A stretch of DNA of 64,000 nucleotides from Anodontia alba (lineage: Eukaryota > Mollusca > Bivalvia > Lucinida > Lucinidae), in the NCBI GenBank assembly GCA_964016985.1, contig OZ024823.1:112305459-112369458 (forward strand), given 5' to 3'. Positions 47,405 through 58,900 of the stretch are shown piece by piece. Position 1 is the first letter of the stretch, and every line of letters starts with the position of its first letter. The position numbers and the translations under genes are program-made. The notes below the pieces were generated by a model, which saw only the letters and a program-made list of their open reading frames with translations, searched no databases and was not told where the DNA came from.

Positions 47405-48084
47405 AGAACAAAAATGACACCTTTTCATGATTTATCTATTGCTTTATTTAAGTCTAGGTCTCAAAACATTTGGAATCAATGTGTCACTGTCTGAATTATA
47501 TTAAATTACCCGTAGATCTCCGGGGGAAAATATATGATAGTTACCCACAAAAGGCTACAATTATGAAGCACAACCTTCCCGAAGCACCAAATAAAAAGAA
47601 TTAATAGAAATAAAAACAAGAGGACCAAGATGGCCCTGTATCGCTTGCCAGACAGGTTTCGAGTCAGTTGACGAGAAGAACTTCAATATAGATTTTTAAG
47701 ATGGCGGCCACCTTGGATTTCAAATAAGAATGATTTTAGCTACTTTTGAGCTTATAAGTCACCGCGATACTTCCAATGAAGTTTCGAATCAACTGGCCTT
47801 TTGGTTCAGGATAAAAAAAAGTTCAAAATAGATTTTCAACATGGCTGCTTGGGCAACCCTCTTGGATTTCTGATCAGAATGATTTTAGCTCTTTATAATT
47901 TTGATCTACAAGTCACCCTGATACTTCCTATAAATTTTCCAGTCAATTGGCCTTTCTGTTTAAAAGCAGTTCAAAATAGATTTTCAAGATGGCGGCCATC
48001 TTGAATTTCTGATTAGAACAAATTTAACTATTTTTGATCTACAAGTCATCCAGATACTTCCTACCAAATTTCGAGTAAATTTCA

Positions 48085-48365
48085 CATCACGAAAACATAC
48101 CTATAAAATTTTGACCCCCTTAAACCCCACTTTTATATAGTAAAACTGGGGTTTACAGGGGTATACATTATTTTTCTTATTTCTGCTCAAAACATAGATT
48201 GTGGTTACTTGTTAGAACCGCCTCGGCGAGGCGGTTCTAACAAGTACCCACAATCTATGTTTTGAACAGAAACATAAAAATAATATCAGAATTTTTATCT
48301 GAAATCTTCTAGTTTTTTTGGTGGTGAAATTTTCAATATATTTGAATAGGCGTGTTTTCGTAATG
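48085..48365 (-). mobile_element. Palindromic MITE, copy 17
   Basis: Complete; nested inside the pearl-like tandem core that begins at about 47700. Confidence 0.85.
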
Positions 48366-48562
48366 TAAAAACAAAATCTGATCGGACATCCAAGATCGAA
48401 AGGAGTTTAGCTAATTTTGATCTACAAGTCACCCTGGTGCTTTCTACCAAGTTTCGAGTCAGCTGGCCTTTCGGTTCAAGAGGATAAGCGCAAAATAGAT
48501 TTCGAAGATAGCGGCCAATGCGGCCATCTTGGATTTCTCATCGGAACAATTTTAGCACTTTT

Positions 48563-50416
48563 TGGTTTAAACAATATTTTATTTCAATTTGTCAAAACAT
48601 TTACATTTAAGTACATAAACAGAATACAATAGCACAATCATACAGGATTTGAAAACAAGCATATCATGCTTCTTTGAATCATCTCCTGCAGTAAAGTTAC
48701 ACAATGAATGGAGTATGTCTAAATTATACTACGTATGTAAACATTTTTCATGAATAATTCATTGTTCAATTCAATAATAATGAAAGCAAGATAGGAAGAA
48801 AGAGAAAGAAAAGAAGAAGATTAAAAAAAGAAAGAAAAGAAAGAGAAGAAGAAAGGAAGATAGAAAAAGAAGTCTGCGCGACGATAATTAGTAATAATGG
48901 TAACAGTCGTGATCAGTGTCGTGGAACATCAGTAAGTACGCTTGTTGATTACTGTAACATACCATTTCCAGGTTAAATCCAAAAGTCTAATTATTTGTTG
49001 AAAATCGTTTGGTTTGTTGTATATATTTATGAACTGCCCGGAAAATGACTTCATTACCTTCATCTGATAATGTATCATCCCCGAACAAAAGAACAGCTTC
49101 CGATGGTTCAACATAATTGCTAACTGTAAGCAATAATTCTCTACGGAAGGCATTGAACTTCGGACATTTAAAAAGGAAGTGAGAAGTATTTTCCACAGCT
49201 CCACAGGTACAATATGGTTCGGGGATCAAATTTCTCCGATACAAGTGAAACTTTAATGTACTGCATTTAGTTCTTAATCTTGTATGAAGTATGAAGTATC
49301 TGATTACCTCTGTCGCCAAAGAAGTAATATTATGGAATTTTCGGGGTATTTCTCTCAAATTTATATTTAAAAGAGGTCAGTGTCTGTGCTGATTTTACAT
49401 CAGCGGGAAGATTGTTCCACTCTCGAATCGTAGAAGGAAGAAATGAGTCAAAATACAGTCTAGAATTTGCATGAACCTGTTGATAATTATCAGCATTACG
49501 AAGGCTGTAGGGAGTCTCATTCCCTACTCGAGGCGGAACAAGATCTACCAAATAATCTGGAGCCAAACCATTCTGCATTTTGTAAAACAAGAATAATTTG
49601 TGAAGTTTCCTTCTTTCAGAGAGTTTTAGCCAACCTAATTCTCTATAAAGTTTATCAATTGCAACCAGTTTTGTGGTTCCTGAAACGATCCTTCCCGCTT
49701 CAATCTGTACTTTTTCTAATTCATTAATTTGTTGTTGGGTACAGTTGTCCCATACAACATCTGCATATTCTAAAAGTGGCCTTATAAATGAAAAGTAAAT
49801 GGTTTGTAGAGATTTCCTGTCCATTGTAAATTTCATCGATCTTAGCAGGTGTAAATGAGACCAATCTTTTTCTTGAATATAGTTCAAATGTATTTGCCAG
49901 TCACATTTATCTGAGAAATAAGTTCCCAAGTGCTTGTGAAACTGGACTTCTGGAATTGGGACATGATTGAAAAATAAAGTACGATGATTAAGTCTACATA
50001 GTCTTCGTGATATCAGCAATGCTTCGGTTTTCTTAGCATTAAAACCTACTAGCCATTTGGCAGCCCAGTGTGCAATACGTTCAAGGTCTATGTTTAAAAT
50101 TTGCGCAGCTGAATCAGGAAAGTCAACAATGATATAAATCGTAGTATCATCTGCAAATAATCTTATGTTAGAATGAATTTCATGGACAATATCATTGATA
50201 TACAGCAAGAACAGAAACGGTCCGAGAATGGAACCTTGGGGAACACCGGCTTTGATCTCAACCCACTCAGAACAACCACCAGGAATAGTTACCCTCTGGA
50301 ATCTGTTAGAAAGATAACTATCGAACTACTTATGTAGATTTCCAGTAATTCCATAGTGATAAAGTTTTGCTAGAAGACCCCGATGTCATACCCTGTCGAA
50401 GGCTTTACTAATATCG
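48563..50416 (-). mobile_element. Non-LTR retrotransposon, 5'-truncated
   Basis: It covers the C-terminal reverse transcriptase, a Cys/His tail and a 3' untranslated part with a long purine tract (48780-48875). It is bounded by GCACTTTTT at about 48554-48562 and 50417-50425, a plausible target-site duplication. It inserted into the tandem core of a pearl-like element. 5' truncation is normal for target-primed reverse transcription. Confidence 0.75.
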
Positions 50417-50430
50417 CACTTTTTATCTAC
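48987..50430 (-). pseudogene. Reverse transcriptase, LINE type, partial and interrupted
   Basis: Reading down the minus strand from about 50420, DISKAFDRV is followed by an in-frame TGA where Trp is expected, and a TAG comes soon after. The GVPQGSILGPFLFLLYINDI block and the catalytic FADDTT box (near 50155-50138) follow. From 50208 to 49330 the frame is open for 292 codons and includes the thumb region (SFIRPLLEYADVVWDN). A shift into another frame gives a C-terminal segment at 49358-48987 with a Cys-His cluster, CTCGAVENTSHFLFKC, typical of the end of Jockey/CR1/I-related LINE ORF2 proteins. The clade cannot be fixed by eye. The endonuclease domain is missing. Confidence 0.8.
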
Positions 50431-51675
50431 GTCACCTGATGCTTCCTACCAAGTTTTTGGAGTCAATTGGCATTTCGGTTCAGGAGAAGAAGCGAAAAAC
50501 AGATTTTCAATATGGCGGCCATCTTGGATTTCTGATCAGAATGATTTTTGTTTATTTTGATCTACTAGTCACCCCGATGCTTCCTGTCAAATTTCAAGGC
50601 AATTGGCCTTTTGTTTCAGGAAAAGAAGCCAAACAATAGATTTTCAAAATGACGACAATGGCGGCCATCTTTGATTTGCCATCGGAACAAGTTTGGCTGT
50701 TCTTATCTACAAGTCACCCATATGCTTCCTACCAAGTTTTGTAGTCAATTGGCCTTTCATTTCAGTAGAAGAATAGAAACATAGATTTTCAAGATGGCGG
50801 CCATAGCGGCCATCTTGGATTGCGGATCAGAACGATTTTTTAACTATTTTTGCTCTACAAGACACCCCGATGCATCCTACCAAGTTTCAAGTCACTTGGC
50901 CTTTCGGTTCAGGAGAAGAAGCAAATTAGAGTTTCAAGATAGTAGCCATGGCGGCCATTTTGGATTTCCGATCGGAACGATTTTAGCTATTTTTGATCTA
51001 CACGTCACCCTGATGTTCATACCAAGTCAATTGGCCTTTTGGATCAGGAGAAGAAGCGAAAAATAGATTTTCAAGATGGCGGCTTTGGCGGTCATCATTG
51101 ATTTTCTATCGGACCTACTTATTAACTTTTGATCTACAAGTCACCCCGATGCCTCCTACCAACTTCAAGTTAATTGGCCTTTTGGTTAAGGAGAAGTATA
51201 TATAAAAAATATATTTTAAAGATGGCGGCCATGGCGGCCAGCTTGTATTTCTTCAGAACAATTTTAACTATTTTTGATGTACAAGTCACCTCAATGCGTC
51301 CTACCAAGTTTCAAGTCAGTTGGCTTTTTTGGTTCAGGAGAAGAAACAACAGCAACAAAAAAAAATCGGAACAATTTTAGCTGTTTTTAATCTAAAGTCA
51401 CCCTGATGCTTCCTATCAAGTTTCAAGTCAACTGACCTTCAAGTTCACGAGGAGAGAAGAAAAATAGATTTTCAAGCTGGCGGCCAATCTTTGATTGCGG
51501 ATCGGAACAATTTTAGCTATTTTTGACCTACAAAACACCGCGATACTTCCTACCAAGTTTAAAGTCAGCTGGTAGCTCGGTTCAAGAGATGAAGCGAATT
51601 AAATTGTCAAGATAGCAGCCATGGCGGCAATCCTGGATTTCCCATCGGGACGATTTTAGCTATTTTTGATCTACT

Positions 51676-52000
51676 AAAAAAGGTAAGAGAAAAGTCCAGG
51701 GAGTGCCACAATCACAAACCGCAGCCCTTCCCAGACCCCATGAGGAAGAGGAAACCGACAAATCCAAACAAGCACAAATCGAACAAACGTACGAAAAGCA
51801 CTAAGATTAGCTCTCTCTTCCCCAAGCGAGGTAATCGCAAAACTAAAAGGACAGAAAAACACAAGAACAAAATGACACACGGAAAGACATACAACAAATC
51901 GCCTCGTAGAATAAACCACAAAGCAACAAAGAGTAAGACTAACACCGGGACCACCGCCTTAGAACGGTCAGTAGAGAAAACCACCGGGGGGGGGGGGTGT
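51676..52000. repeat. Dispersed repeat 'AAGTCCAGGGAGTGCC', copy 3
   Basis: Complete and nested in the pearl-like composite; it ends in a run of 11 or more G. The complementary strand has an uninterrupted hydrophobic frame of 90 codons (51712-51984). Confidence 0.65.
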
Positions 52001-54159
52001 TAAAGCACTTAAGTTTAAGTGACTACGTCACCCTAATTTTCAAGTCAGTTGGCCTTTCAGTTCAGGAAAAGAAGCGAATCAGATATTTAAGATAGTAGCC
52101 ATGGCTTCCATCTTAGATTTCCGATCGGAACGGTTTTAGCTAATTTTGATCTACAAGTCACCCCAATGCTTCCTACCAAGTTTCAAGCCTATTGGCCTCT
52201 CTGTTCAGGAGAGGAGGCGAAAAATGGATTTTCAGGATATGAATTTCCGATCGGAACAATTTTGCTATTTTTTATCTACAAGTCACCCTGATACTTCCTA
52301 CTGAGTTTCAAATCAACTGGCCCTTCGGTTCAAGCCTCACCGATGCTTCCTACTAAGTTTCGAGTCAGCTGGCCCAGGGGTGTAGAAGGAGTAGGCTTTT
52401 AAAACAAATTCTTGACGCCGCACGACGCACGACGCTATTATTTAACCTAGTGACCTATTATTTGACCCCACATGACCCAGTTTTGAACTTCACCGACGTT
52501 TTGTTAAGGACATCAATCAGAGAAAGTTTAAAGTTGATTAGACTGAAATGTGGCCTGTAGAGTGTTCACAAGCAATCTTGACAATCAAGGGAACATAACC
52601 CTGCCATTTTTGGCCCGATCTGACCCATTTTAAAACTCGTCTGAGATTCTGTGTTTTTCATTATTATCTGCAAGTTTTATGAAGATCCAACAAAACTGAA
52701 GAGGCTACGCTGTTCGCAATATCGATAATGGCCATTTTTGACAGTCAAGGGGACATACCTCTGCCATAATTGGTCCGATCTGACCCTTTTTCGAACTCGT
52801 CCGAGATTTTATAAATGCCATTGTTATCTGCAAGCTTCATGAAGATCCAACAAAAATGAAGAAGTTACGCTGTTCACAAGGTCAATAATAGCCATTTTTT
52901 TACAATCAAGGGGATGTAACTCTGTCCCATTTTCAAACCCGTCCGAGATTTTATACATGTCATTGTAATCTGCAAGATTCATGAAGATCCAAGAAAACAA
53001 ATGAAGAAGCTGTTCACAAGCATTTTATATCATTGCCAAAGCAACCAAAGTTCTGAAGCAATTTTCCTAAAATACGTATGCAAGCAATTCCTCACCAAAG
53101 ACATGCTACACATAAAATTTGGTTGAGATCTGCTAGTAGGCTGCAGATATTCCAGTTCAAAAATTTTGACGACGACGGACGACGGAGGCTGCCATCCTAT
53201 AAACTCCCCCGGAGTCTTCGGATCAGGTGCGCTAAAATGACATACCCGACATACAAACAGAAATCCAAACTGTGACATAGGAACCGCATTAGGGCAAAAG
53301 TATTAATAAAAATCTAAACGATTAAAAAAAAAAAAAAAAAAAAAAAGAAAGACAGTTGGAGACTCAGTTTTATTAAAAGTATCTTCAGTCACATTCATAG
53401 AGCTCAGGCAAACAATGCCGAGTTGTAGTAGCAGGCGTTACTGCTAGGAGGTGCATTTGAAGATAATGGTGGGGCTTTGCACGAGTAAAACTTATCAGTA
53501 GTTTTGTTTTCCGACTGATCGTTGTAAGGCTGTTCTTCTGTTGCAGTTCTTCTTTATTAGTGCGTCTGTGGTTTCATATGTGGCGTTTGTTTTGTCATTT
53601 TTCCTTTAAATATGTTTGGAACAGAAATATAAAAAAACAAAGCCAAACTTAATTGAAAACGGAATAAGCAAACGTGAGGGAACTGCAACAGAAGCACCGC
53701 CTTGGTTGCTGTCTGTGGTCGGGCAAATAGTGGTCCAATGTGTGGTTTTCGTCTTTCATGGGTAAAAGCCACTCATTTATTTATTTATTTATTTATTTTT
53801 GGAATGTATGCATTCGTAACTTTTCTGTATAAGATTCAGTGCTAATGTAGCAACATATGTACGATTTTTGGCTTGGTACTAAATTATTCAGGTAAATCGT
53901 GGATAGTCTAATTGAATTGACCGTTCCAAGGTGGTTCTCCTGTTTCAGTGTTTCTTTGTTAGTGCATGGATTGCTTAAAATGTGGCGTTTGTTTTGTCAT
54001 ACTTTGTTCCTAATATCTCCTTTTTGTACCCCCCAAGGCCGTGCTTCGTGCTTGTGACATTTCCTGGATGTATTGACGCCATTGTTTTCATGGTGTAATT
54101 CTCCCTGGGGAAGCTGAACAAATGATATTGAGGCATTGTATGCATCGTATTAATATCAC

Positions 54160-54345
54160 TGTAAATATTTGAGACCAAAACACAGAAACAGAAAAGACGA
54201 ATTGTGTCTGATAAGATATGGTCAATCAGAACAAAGTATTTAAAATAAAACGCCAAGCAAAAAAAAAAAAAAAAAAAAAAGAAAAGAAAAAAAAACAAGA
54301 AAAAAAAAACGTCTTTCAGAGAGATATCGAAAGGACAGTAATTCT
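54160..54345. repeat. Dispersed repeat R1, copy 3 (3' part)
   Basis: It matches the second half of copy 2 (CACAGAAACA, TAAGATATGGTCAATCAGAA, AAAACGCCAAGCAAAAAA) with an expanded A tract, ending ATCGAAAGGACAGTAA. Confidence 0.6.
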
Positions 54346-54639
54346 TTGCAGGCATTGCATTGCATATAAAAAACAGTATTTACCAGTCATGACTGGCTTC
54401 GTATAAAATAAATAGCATTTCGCATACTACAAATGGCTTGCACAAATGTCTGTGAGTATAACCACATCATTATCTAATCCGAAATTCCCGTTATATGGCT
54501 TCAAACCTAATCTAAATGTCTACCCGTTTTAAATTATCTCCCTTGCAATGGAAAATTTAGGCAATTAAAAGAGTCATTATCTTAATTGGTGTTGGACGTT
54601 TTCACTTGGAGTTTTTTGTACTTGTTGCTTGGCTTGGCG

Positions 54640-54930
54640 TCTTGTTTCTAAGGCGGTGGTCCCGGTGATAGTCTTACTCCTTGTTGCTTTGTGGTTTATT
54701 CTACGAGGCGATTTGTTGTATGTTTTTCCGTGTGTCATTTTGTTCTTGTGTTTTTCAGTCCTTTTAGTATTGCGATTACCTCGCTTGGGGAAGAGAGAGC
54801 TAATCTTAGTGCTTTTCGTACGTTTGTTCGGTTTGTGCTTGTTTAGATTTGTCGGTTTCCTCTTCCTCTTGGGGTCTGGGAAGGGCTGCGGTTTGTGACT
54901 GTGGCACTCCCTGGACTTTTCTCTTACTTT
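54640..54930. repeat. Dispersed repeat 'AAGTCCAGGGAGTGCC', copy 4 (inverted)
   Basis: Inverted relative to copy 3 and about 95% alike by eye, keeping the same 89-codon hydrophobic frame on the plus strand (54629-54898). Confidence 0.65.
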
Positions 54931-55529
54931 TTTTGTGCCAATTTCAGATAAAATATCCTCAAACTGTTTATTGAGAAAAAACATTTTCAATAAACGACCA
55001 ATGGAAATACAGTGCATTCTGCAATAAAAAGAACATAAATGTCCAAAACAACATTTCATTGGTGTAGAAATTTGACACTTTACTCCATACATTTAAAAGT
55101 TAAACATGTCAATCCAGTTTTCATCCTCTTATCGACCGAAGGCATAATAAAATGCATAAATGTAACCTCCCCTGTCCAAAATGCGTGTTTAAAGGGAAGC
55201 TACTTATGCGCAAATATTGATTCAGATCCCTTATTCGTTTCAATCCATAACATGTCCTTGCTATTTGATTAAATCTCCGGATAATTATTGCAAATTATGC
55301 GTTACTGATCTTTCTTAAGTATACCACCAAAAATACATGCGGATATGTAAAACATTCGATAAGAAAACAAAAGTGATTTACCTGTATATTTATTTCTGCA
55401 TCTGAGTATATATATTTGGTTTCCCCGAAAAAGGCATCTGTTGTGGGTACTCATTAGAAGCCTTTAAAATTATCTCTGAATTATCGTAAAACACTAGTCC
55501 CAAACAGAATTCTATATAGAATTATAGCA

Positions 55530-55926
55530 TCACAATGCAAAAGAAGGCACTACACTCCTTCCTACAAACTTGAGACGGTAGACAACTAATGACGCGAGTC
55601 CAAACCCAATAACACCAGTAACAGACGTCCCTATAGCTGCATATTTTGGATCAAAGGAACTGTTAGAACTTTGACCCCTGGTGGTGTTGCCCACCAACAT
55701 CGCTGTGGTGTTTGATATCACGGACTGAGTTGTACTTCTCTCTCTCGTAGAGGCATATACAGAAGATGATATCGTTGAAGAATGTGGTGATTTAAATTCA
55801 GCACTTGTCGAATGTGATTTTGAAACTGTCTGCACGGTTGTGTCCGTTCCTGGTATTGCTGCGGCGTCGGGTTTTGCTGACTGACTGACGAAACTTGATG
55901 GTATTGTTCGAGGGTTGAGCGCAAGA
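55530..55926 (-). CDS. Gene C last exon: stalk end, transmembrane helix, tail
   Basis: It starts after TTACTATAG (55928-55927 are the AG) and reads 131 codons to TGA at 55530. After a Ser/Thr stalk with NTT and NSS glycosylation sites comes a helix-forming segment YAAIGTSVTGVIGFGLASLV followed by VYRLKF and about ten tail residues. The basic residues after the helix predict a cytoplasmic C-terminus. The first residues (ALALNPR) derive from the inverted-repeat element, and IPSSFVSQSA resumes the stalk repeat. Confidence 0.7.
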
Positions 55927-58900
55927 CTATAGTAACTCAAACATATTTTTGAAACCCTTGTTTAGGGGCAACTTGGGCCCCTTTGTAAACAATGCAAATT
56001 TAGGTGCCATTGCTCATACGAGCAATGGCACCTAAATTTTCATTGTTTATAGAAAGAAATGTTGTAATCTTCATAACGCCTTCATGGTGAGGAGATTAGG
56101 TTTGGGGAAAACCAACCATCTGACTTACGCCAGTCTTGCGCTCAACCCTCGTGTTGTTCTTGTGCTTCTTGTGTCTGACAAGGCAGTCGATGACGTTGAC
56201 TGACTGACACCCGATATTGCTGACTGACTGGTAGCACTAAAAGGCACTGACATTGTTTTCGTCATGTTTCTTGAGACTGCTAAAGCGGTCGATAATCCTG
56301 ACTGACTATCATCGGGCGTTGCTGATGGACTGACAGAACTGGTTAATATTGGCATAGTTGTCACCATCTTTCCAGTTTCTGCTAAGGTGGTTGATAATGC
56401 CGACTGACTGTCATCGGGCGTTGCCGACCGGCTGATAGAACTAGCGGGTACCGGCGTCGTTGTTGCCATGTTTCCAGTTTCTGCTATAGTAGTTGATAAA
56501 ACTGGAAGACTCGTACATATGGTTTTCATCGAGGGTGTCATCAGTGCGGGTTGTGAATGTTCTCCTTTAGAGCTTGCAGAATCTGAAAATCAACAAATAG
56601 TTTTGGTAGAAATTTTCAAGTTTCATTAAAAAAAAGCAACCCACATCAAAGTGTGCATCATGAACTAGATTATGTAAAGTAAACGCATAAGAATCCGATT
56701 GTGTTATTTAAAATGTCTGAATCTTCTTATGAATTGCAAAGGCCTTTACCAGTCCGCGCTTCCGCGCCAAGTACATTACAATTCTGACTCATATACATTT
56801 TAACCTTTAGCACTGCAGGCTAAATCAGCAGACGACACAATACTGATATATTTTCTTATTTCTCAACTTACTTAATATAAAATCTAAAAGGTTGCCTTTG
56901 GAAACAAAGAACACATTACAGAGAGAAAGTGGAAGTTTCGGTTTTATTGAGACTCTTCATAAGCAGTAATGAAGTTTGCAACACTGCTTACGCCGTCTAG
57001 CGTATACATGAGCATGATTCCATTTTCTAAGGTACCACAATGGGCATAATGATCCCAACGGAAATGAAAATAAAATACTTTGACATTTTATTCAATTTGT
57101 CATCCAGGAGACAAGTTGAATAGAATGTCAAGCCTTAAGTAAAAAATTAGGAAAAAAATATTTTAAAATATCGTCTGCTAATATTTATAATCAGAGACAG
57201 GCAGTCTACTTTCACTTTCAGATTCTCTTTGATCCGCCAGCGCTAAATTAAGTTCCTCCATTTTTTGCCCCTGCTTATGAAATAGTTTCTGAGATGAACA
57301 CAAGTACAAAAAGAATCGTTATATTTATTAAGAACTGAAGATAATCCCACGATTCATAAAATGTGGCTCAGAAGTTATCGAAATGACCTGACCTGTCTCT
57401 ATTTTAAGAATGTCGTTTTTTCCTGCAGAAAGTATCCAAAAAATGCGACACTCAGTGTGAAGACGTGTCTGCGAGGCATATGTGAGCTGTGAAGTTGCAG
57501 ATCAGCTTGTGCATTTCTATAGTTTTAGAGTTTTGCTCTTCGTCCATATACTCCTTGATGGCAAATTACAGTCGACTCTCGTTATATCGAATTCCAATGG
57601 ACTCTCTGAAATACTTCGAGATATCCGTACCTCGACATATCAGATTTGCAGAATTGAGGAAAAATAACCCGGGTAACCACATTTAACAAATACATGTGTA
57701 ACTGGACTCTTGAAGTTAGATATATATTGAAAATATTGTGGAAAAGAGGAGAAATTGCTCCTTTGGAGCAATTTCTTCTCTTTTGCACAACATTTTTTTA
57801 CATATTGTTAGATTTTCATGTTTAGGCAGGGACCAGATTTTCACTTCGAGATAAGCGGTTATTCGAGATAAGCGAGGTCGAGATAACGAGAGTCAACTGT
57901 ATTTCGAAATGAGCTAGAGATTGCTCTGATCAGATTTAGCAAAAGCACAGACTGAGTTAGGGCCCCTTGCTGTTATATTGCTTTTTTATTACTCCATGTA
58001 TGTTTGCTTTCATTGTTATTATCGTTTGACTCCTTTTCAAAATTATGAAAAAAAAACCCATTAAATATCATTTGCAAAATGTACCAGTCTGCATAAAATA
58101 CCAAAGCCTACAAATATTTGTTTTCTGCTCTTAGCGGTACCACGGAATAAGCAAGACGACTGCTATATTGCACATGTATCAATATTTGCTCTTGCATGCT
58201 GGTGTGTCTTCCTAAACATGTTTTATATTATTTTTCCCGTAAGACTGGTTGTCAATTGTTTAAACAATAGCGCAACAAACACATGAAAATGGTAAAAAGA
58301 AAAAAAAAATAAATAAAACGACGTAATGCACTTGCAAAAAGCGAGATCCTGATTAGCTGCATTGGGTATCAGTGCCTTCTGGTCTCTGCACACAATGAAA
58401 AATTTCTGCCACGTCAAACAACAATCCCGGTCATATTGAGTGACTGTGGTAAGGCGGTTATGAACACTGACATTACGCATATAGCATTCTAAATGTTTTC
58501 TTATACCTCGCCTCAGACTATGTTAAGTCATTGACATGAAAAGCAGATTTCACTTTTACATATGTCCTTTTTCATTTGTTGTTATTCCTGCGAGACTGAT
58601 ACGACAAGTGAGAAAAAGGCTGCTCGTTTGACAGTGATTCTGATTTACTGATATTATATACAGTTAACTCTCGTTATCTCGAACTCGCTTATCTCGAATA
58701 ACCGCTTATCTCGAAGTGAAAATCTTGTTCCTGCCTAAACATGAAAATCTAACAACAAGTAAAAAATATTGTGGAAAAGAGGAGAAATTGCTCCTAAGGA
58801 GCAATTTCTCCTCTTTTCCACAATATTTTCGATATGTCGAGGTACGGATATCTCGAAGTGTTTCAGAGAGTCCCTTGGAATTCGAGATAACGAGAGTCGA

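Larger units (their letters stand above)
44046..47612. other. No gene confirmed; repeat-rich
   Basis: Contains GTAGACCC foldback halves, the 45420-45515 hairpin, poly(T) tracts and MITE copy 16. At 46920-47370 lies a dispersed repeat related to 53520-53760 and 61350-61430 (TGGCAGTTC.TTTTCGTTGT motif). Confidence 0.4.
47613..53242 (+). mobile_element. Large pearl-like composite with nested insertions
   Basis: It starts AAAACAAGAGGACCAAGATG and carries at least 15 core units of about 130-150 bp (AGATGGCGGCCAT, TCGGAACGATTTTAGC, AAGTCACCCCGATGCTTCC). A second core of about 165 bp, three units at 52440-53100, contains CCGATCTGACCC and GCAAGATTCATGAAGATCC. It ends with GACGACGGACGACGGAGG and GGATCAGGTGCGCTAAAAT. 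Nested inside are palindromic MITE copy 17, the LINE at 48563-50416 and the dispersed repeat at 51676-52000. Confidence 0.7.
53243..55529. other. No gene seen; downstream of gene C
   Basis: TGGCGTTTGTTTTGTCAT repeats at about 53580 and 53985, repeat R1 copy 3, and dispersed repeat copy 4. No exon after the gene C stop. Confidence 0.45.

Noticed and set aside
47078..47428. 116-codon minus-strand frame with a Phe run
   Set aside because: It starts in a poly(A) tract and follows a dispersed repeat; no domain.
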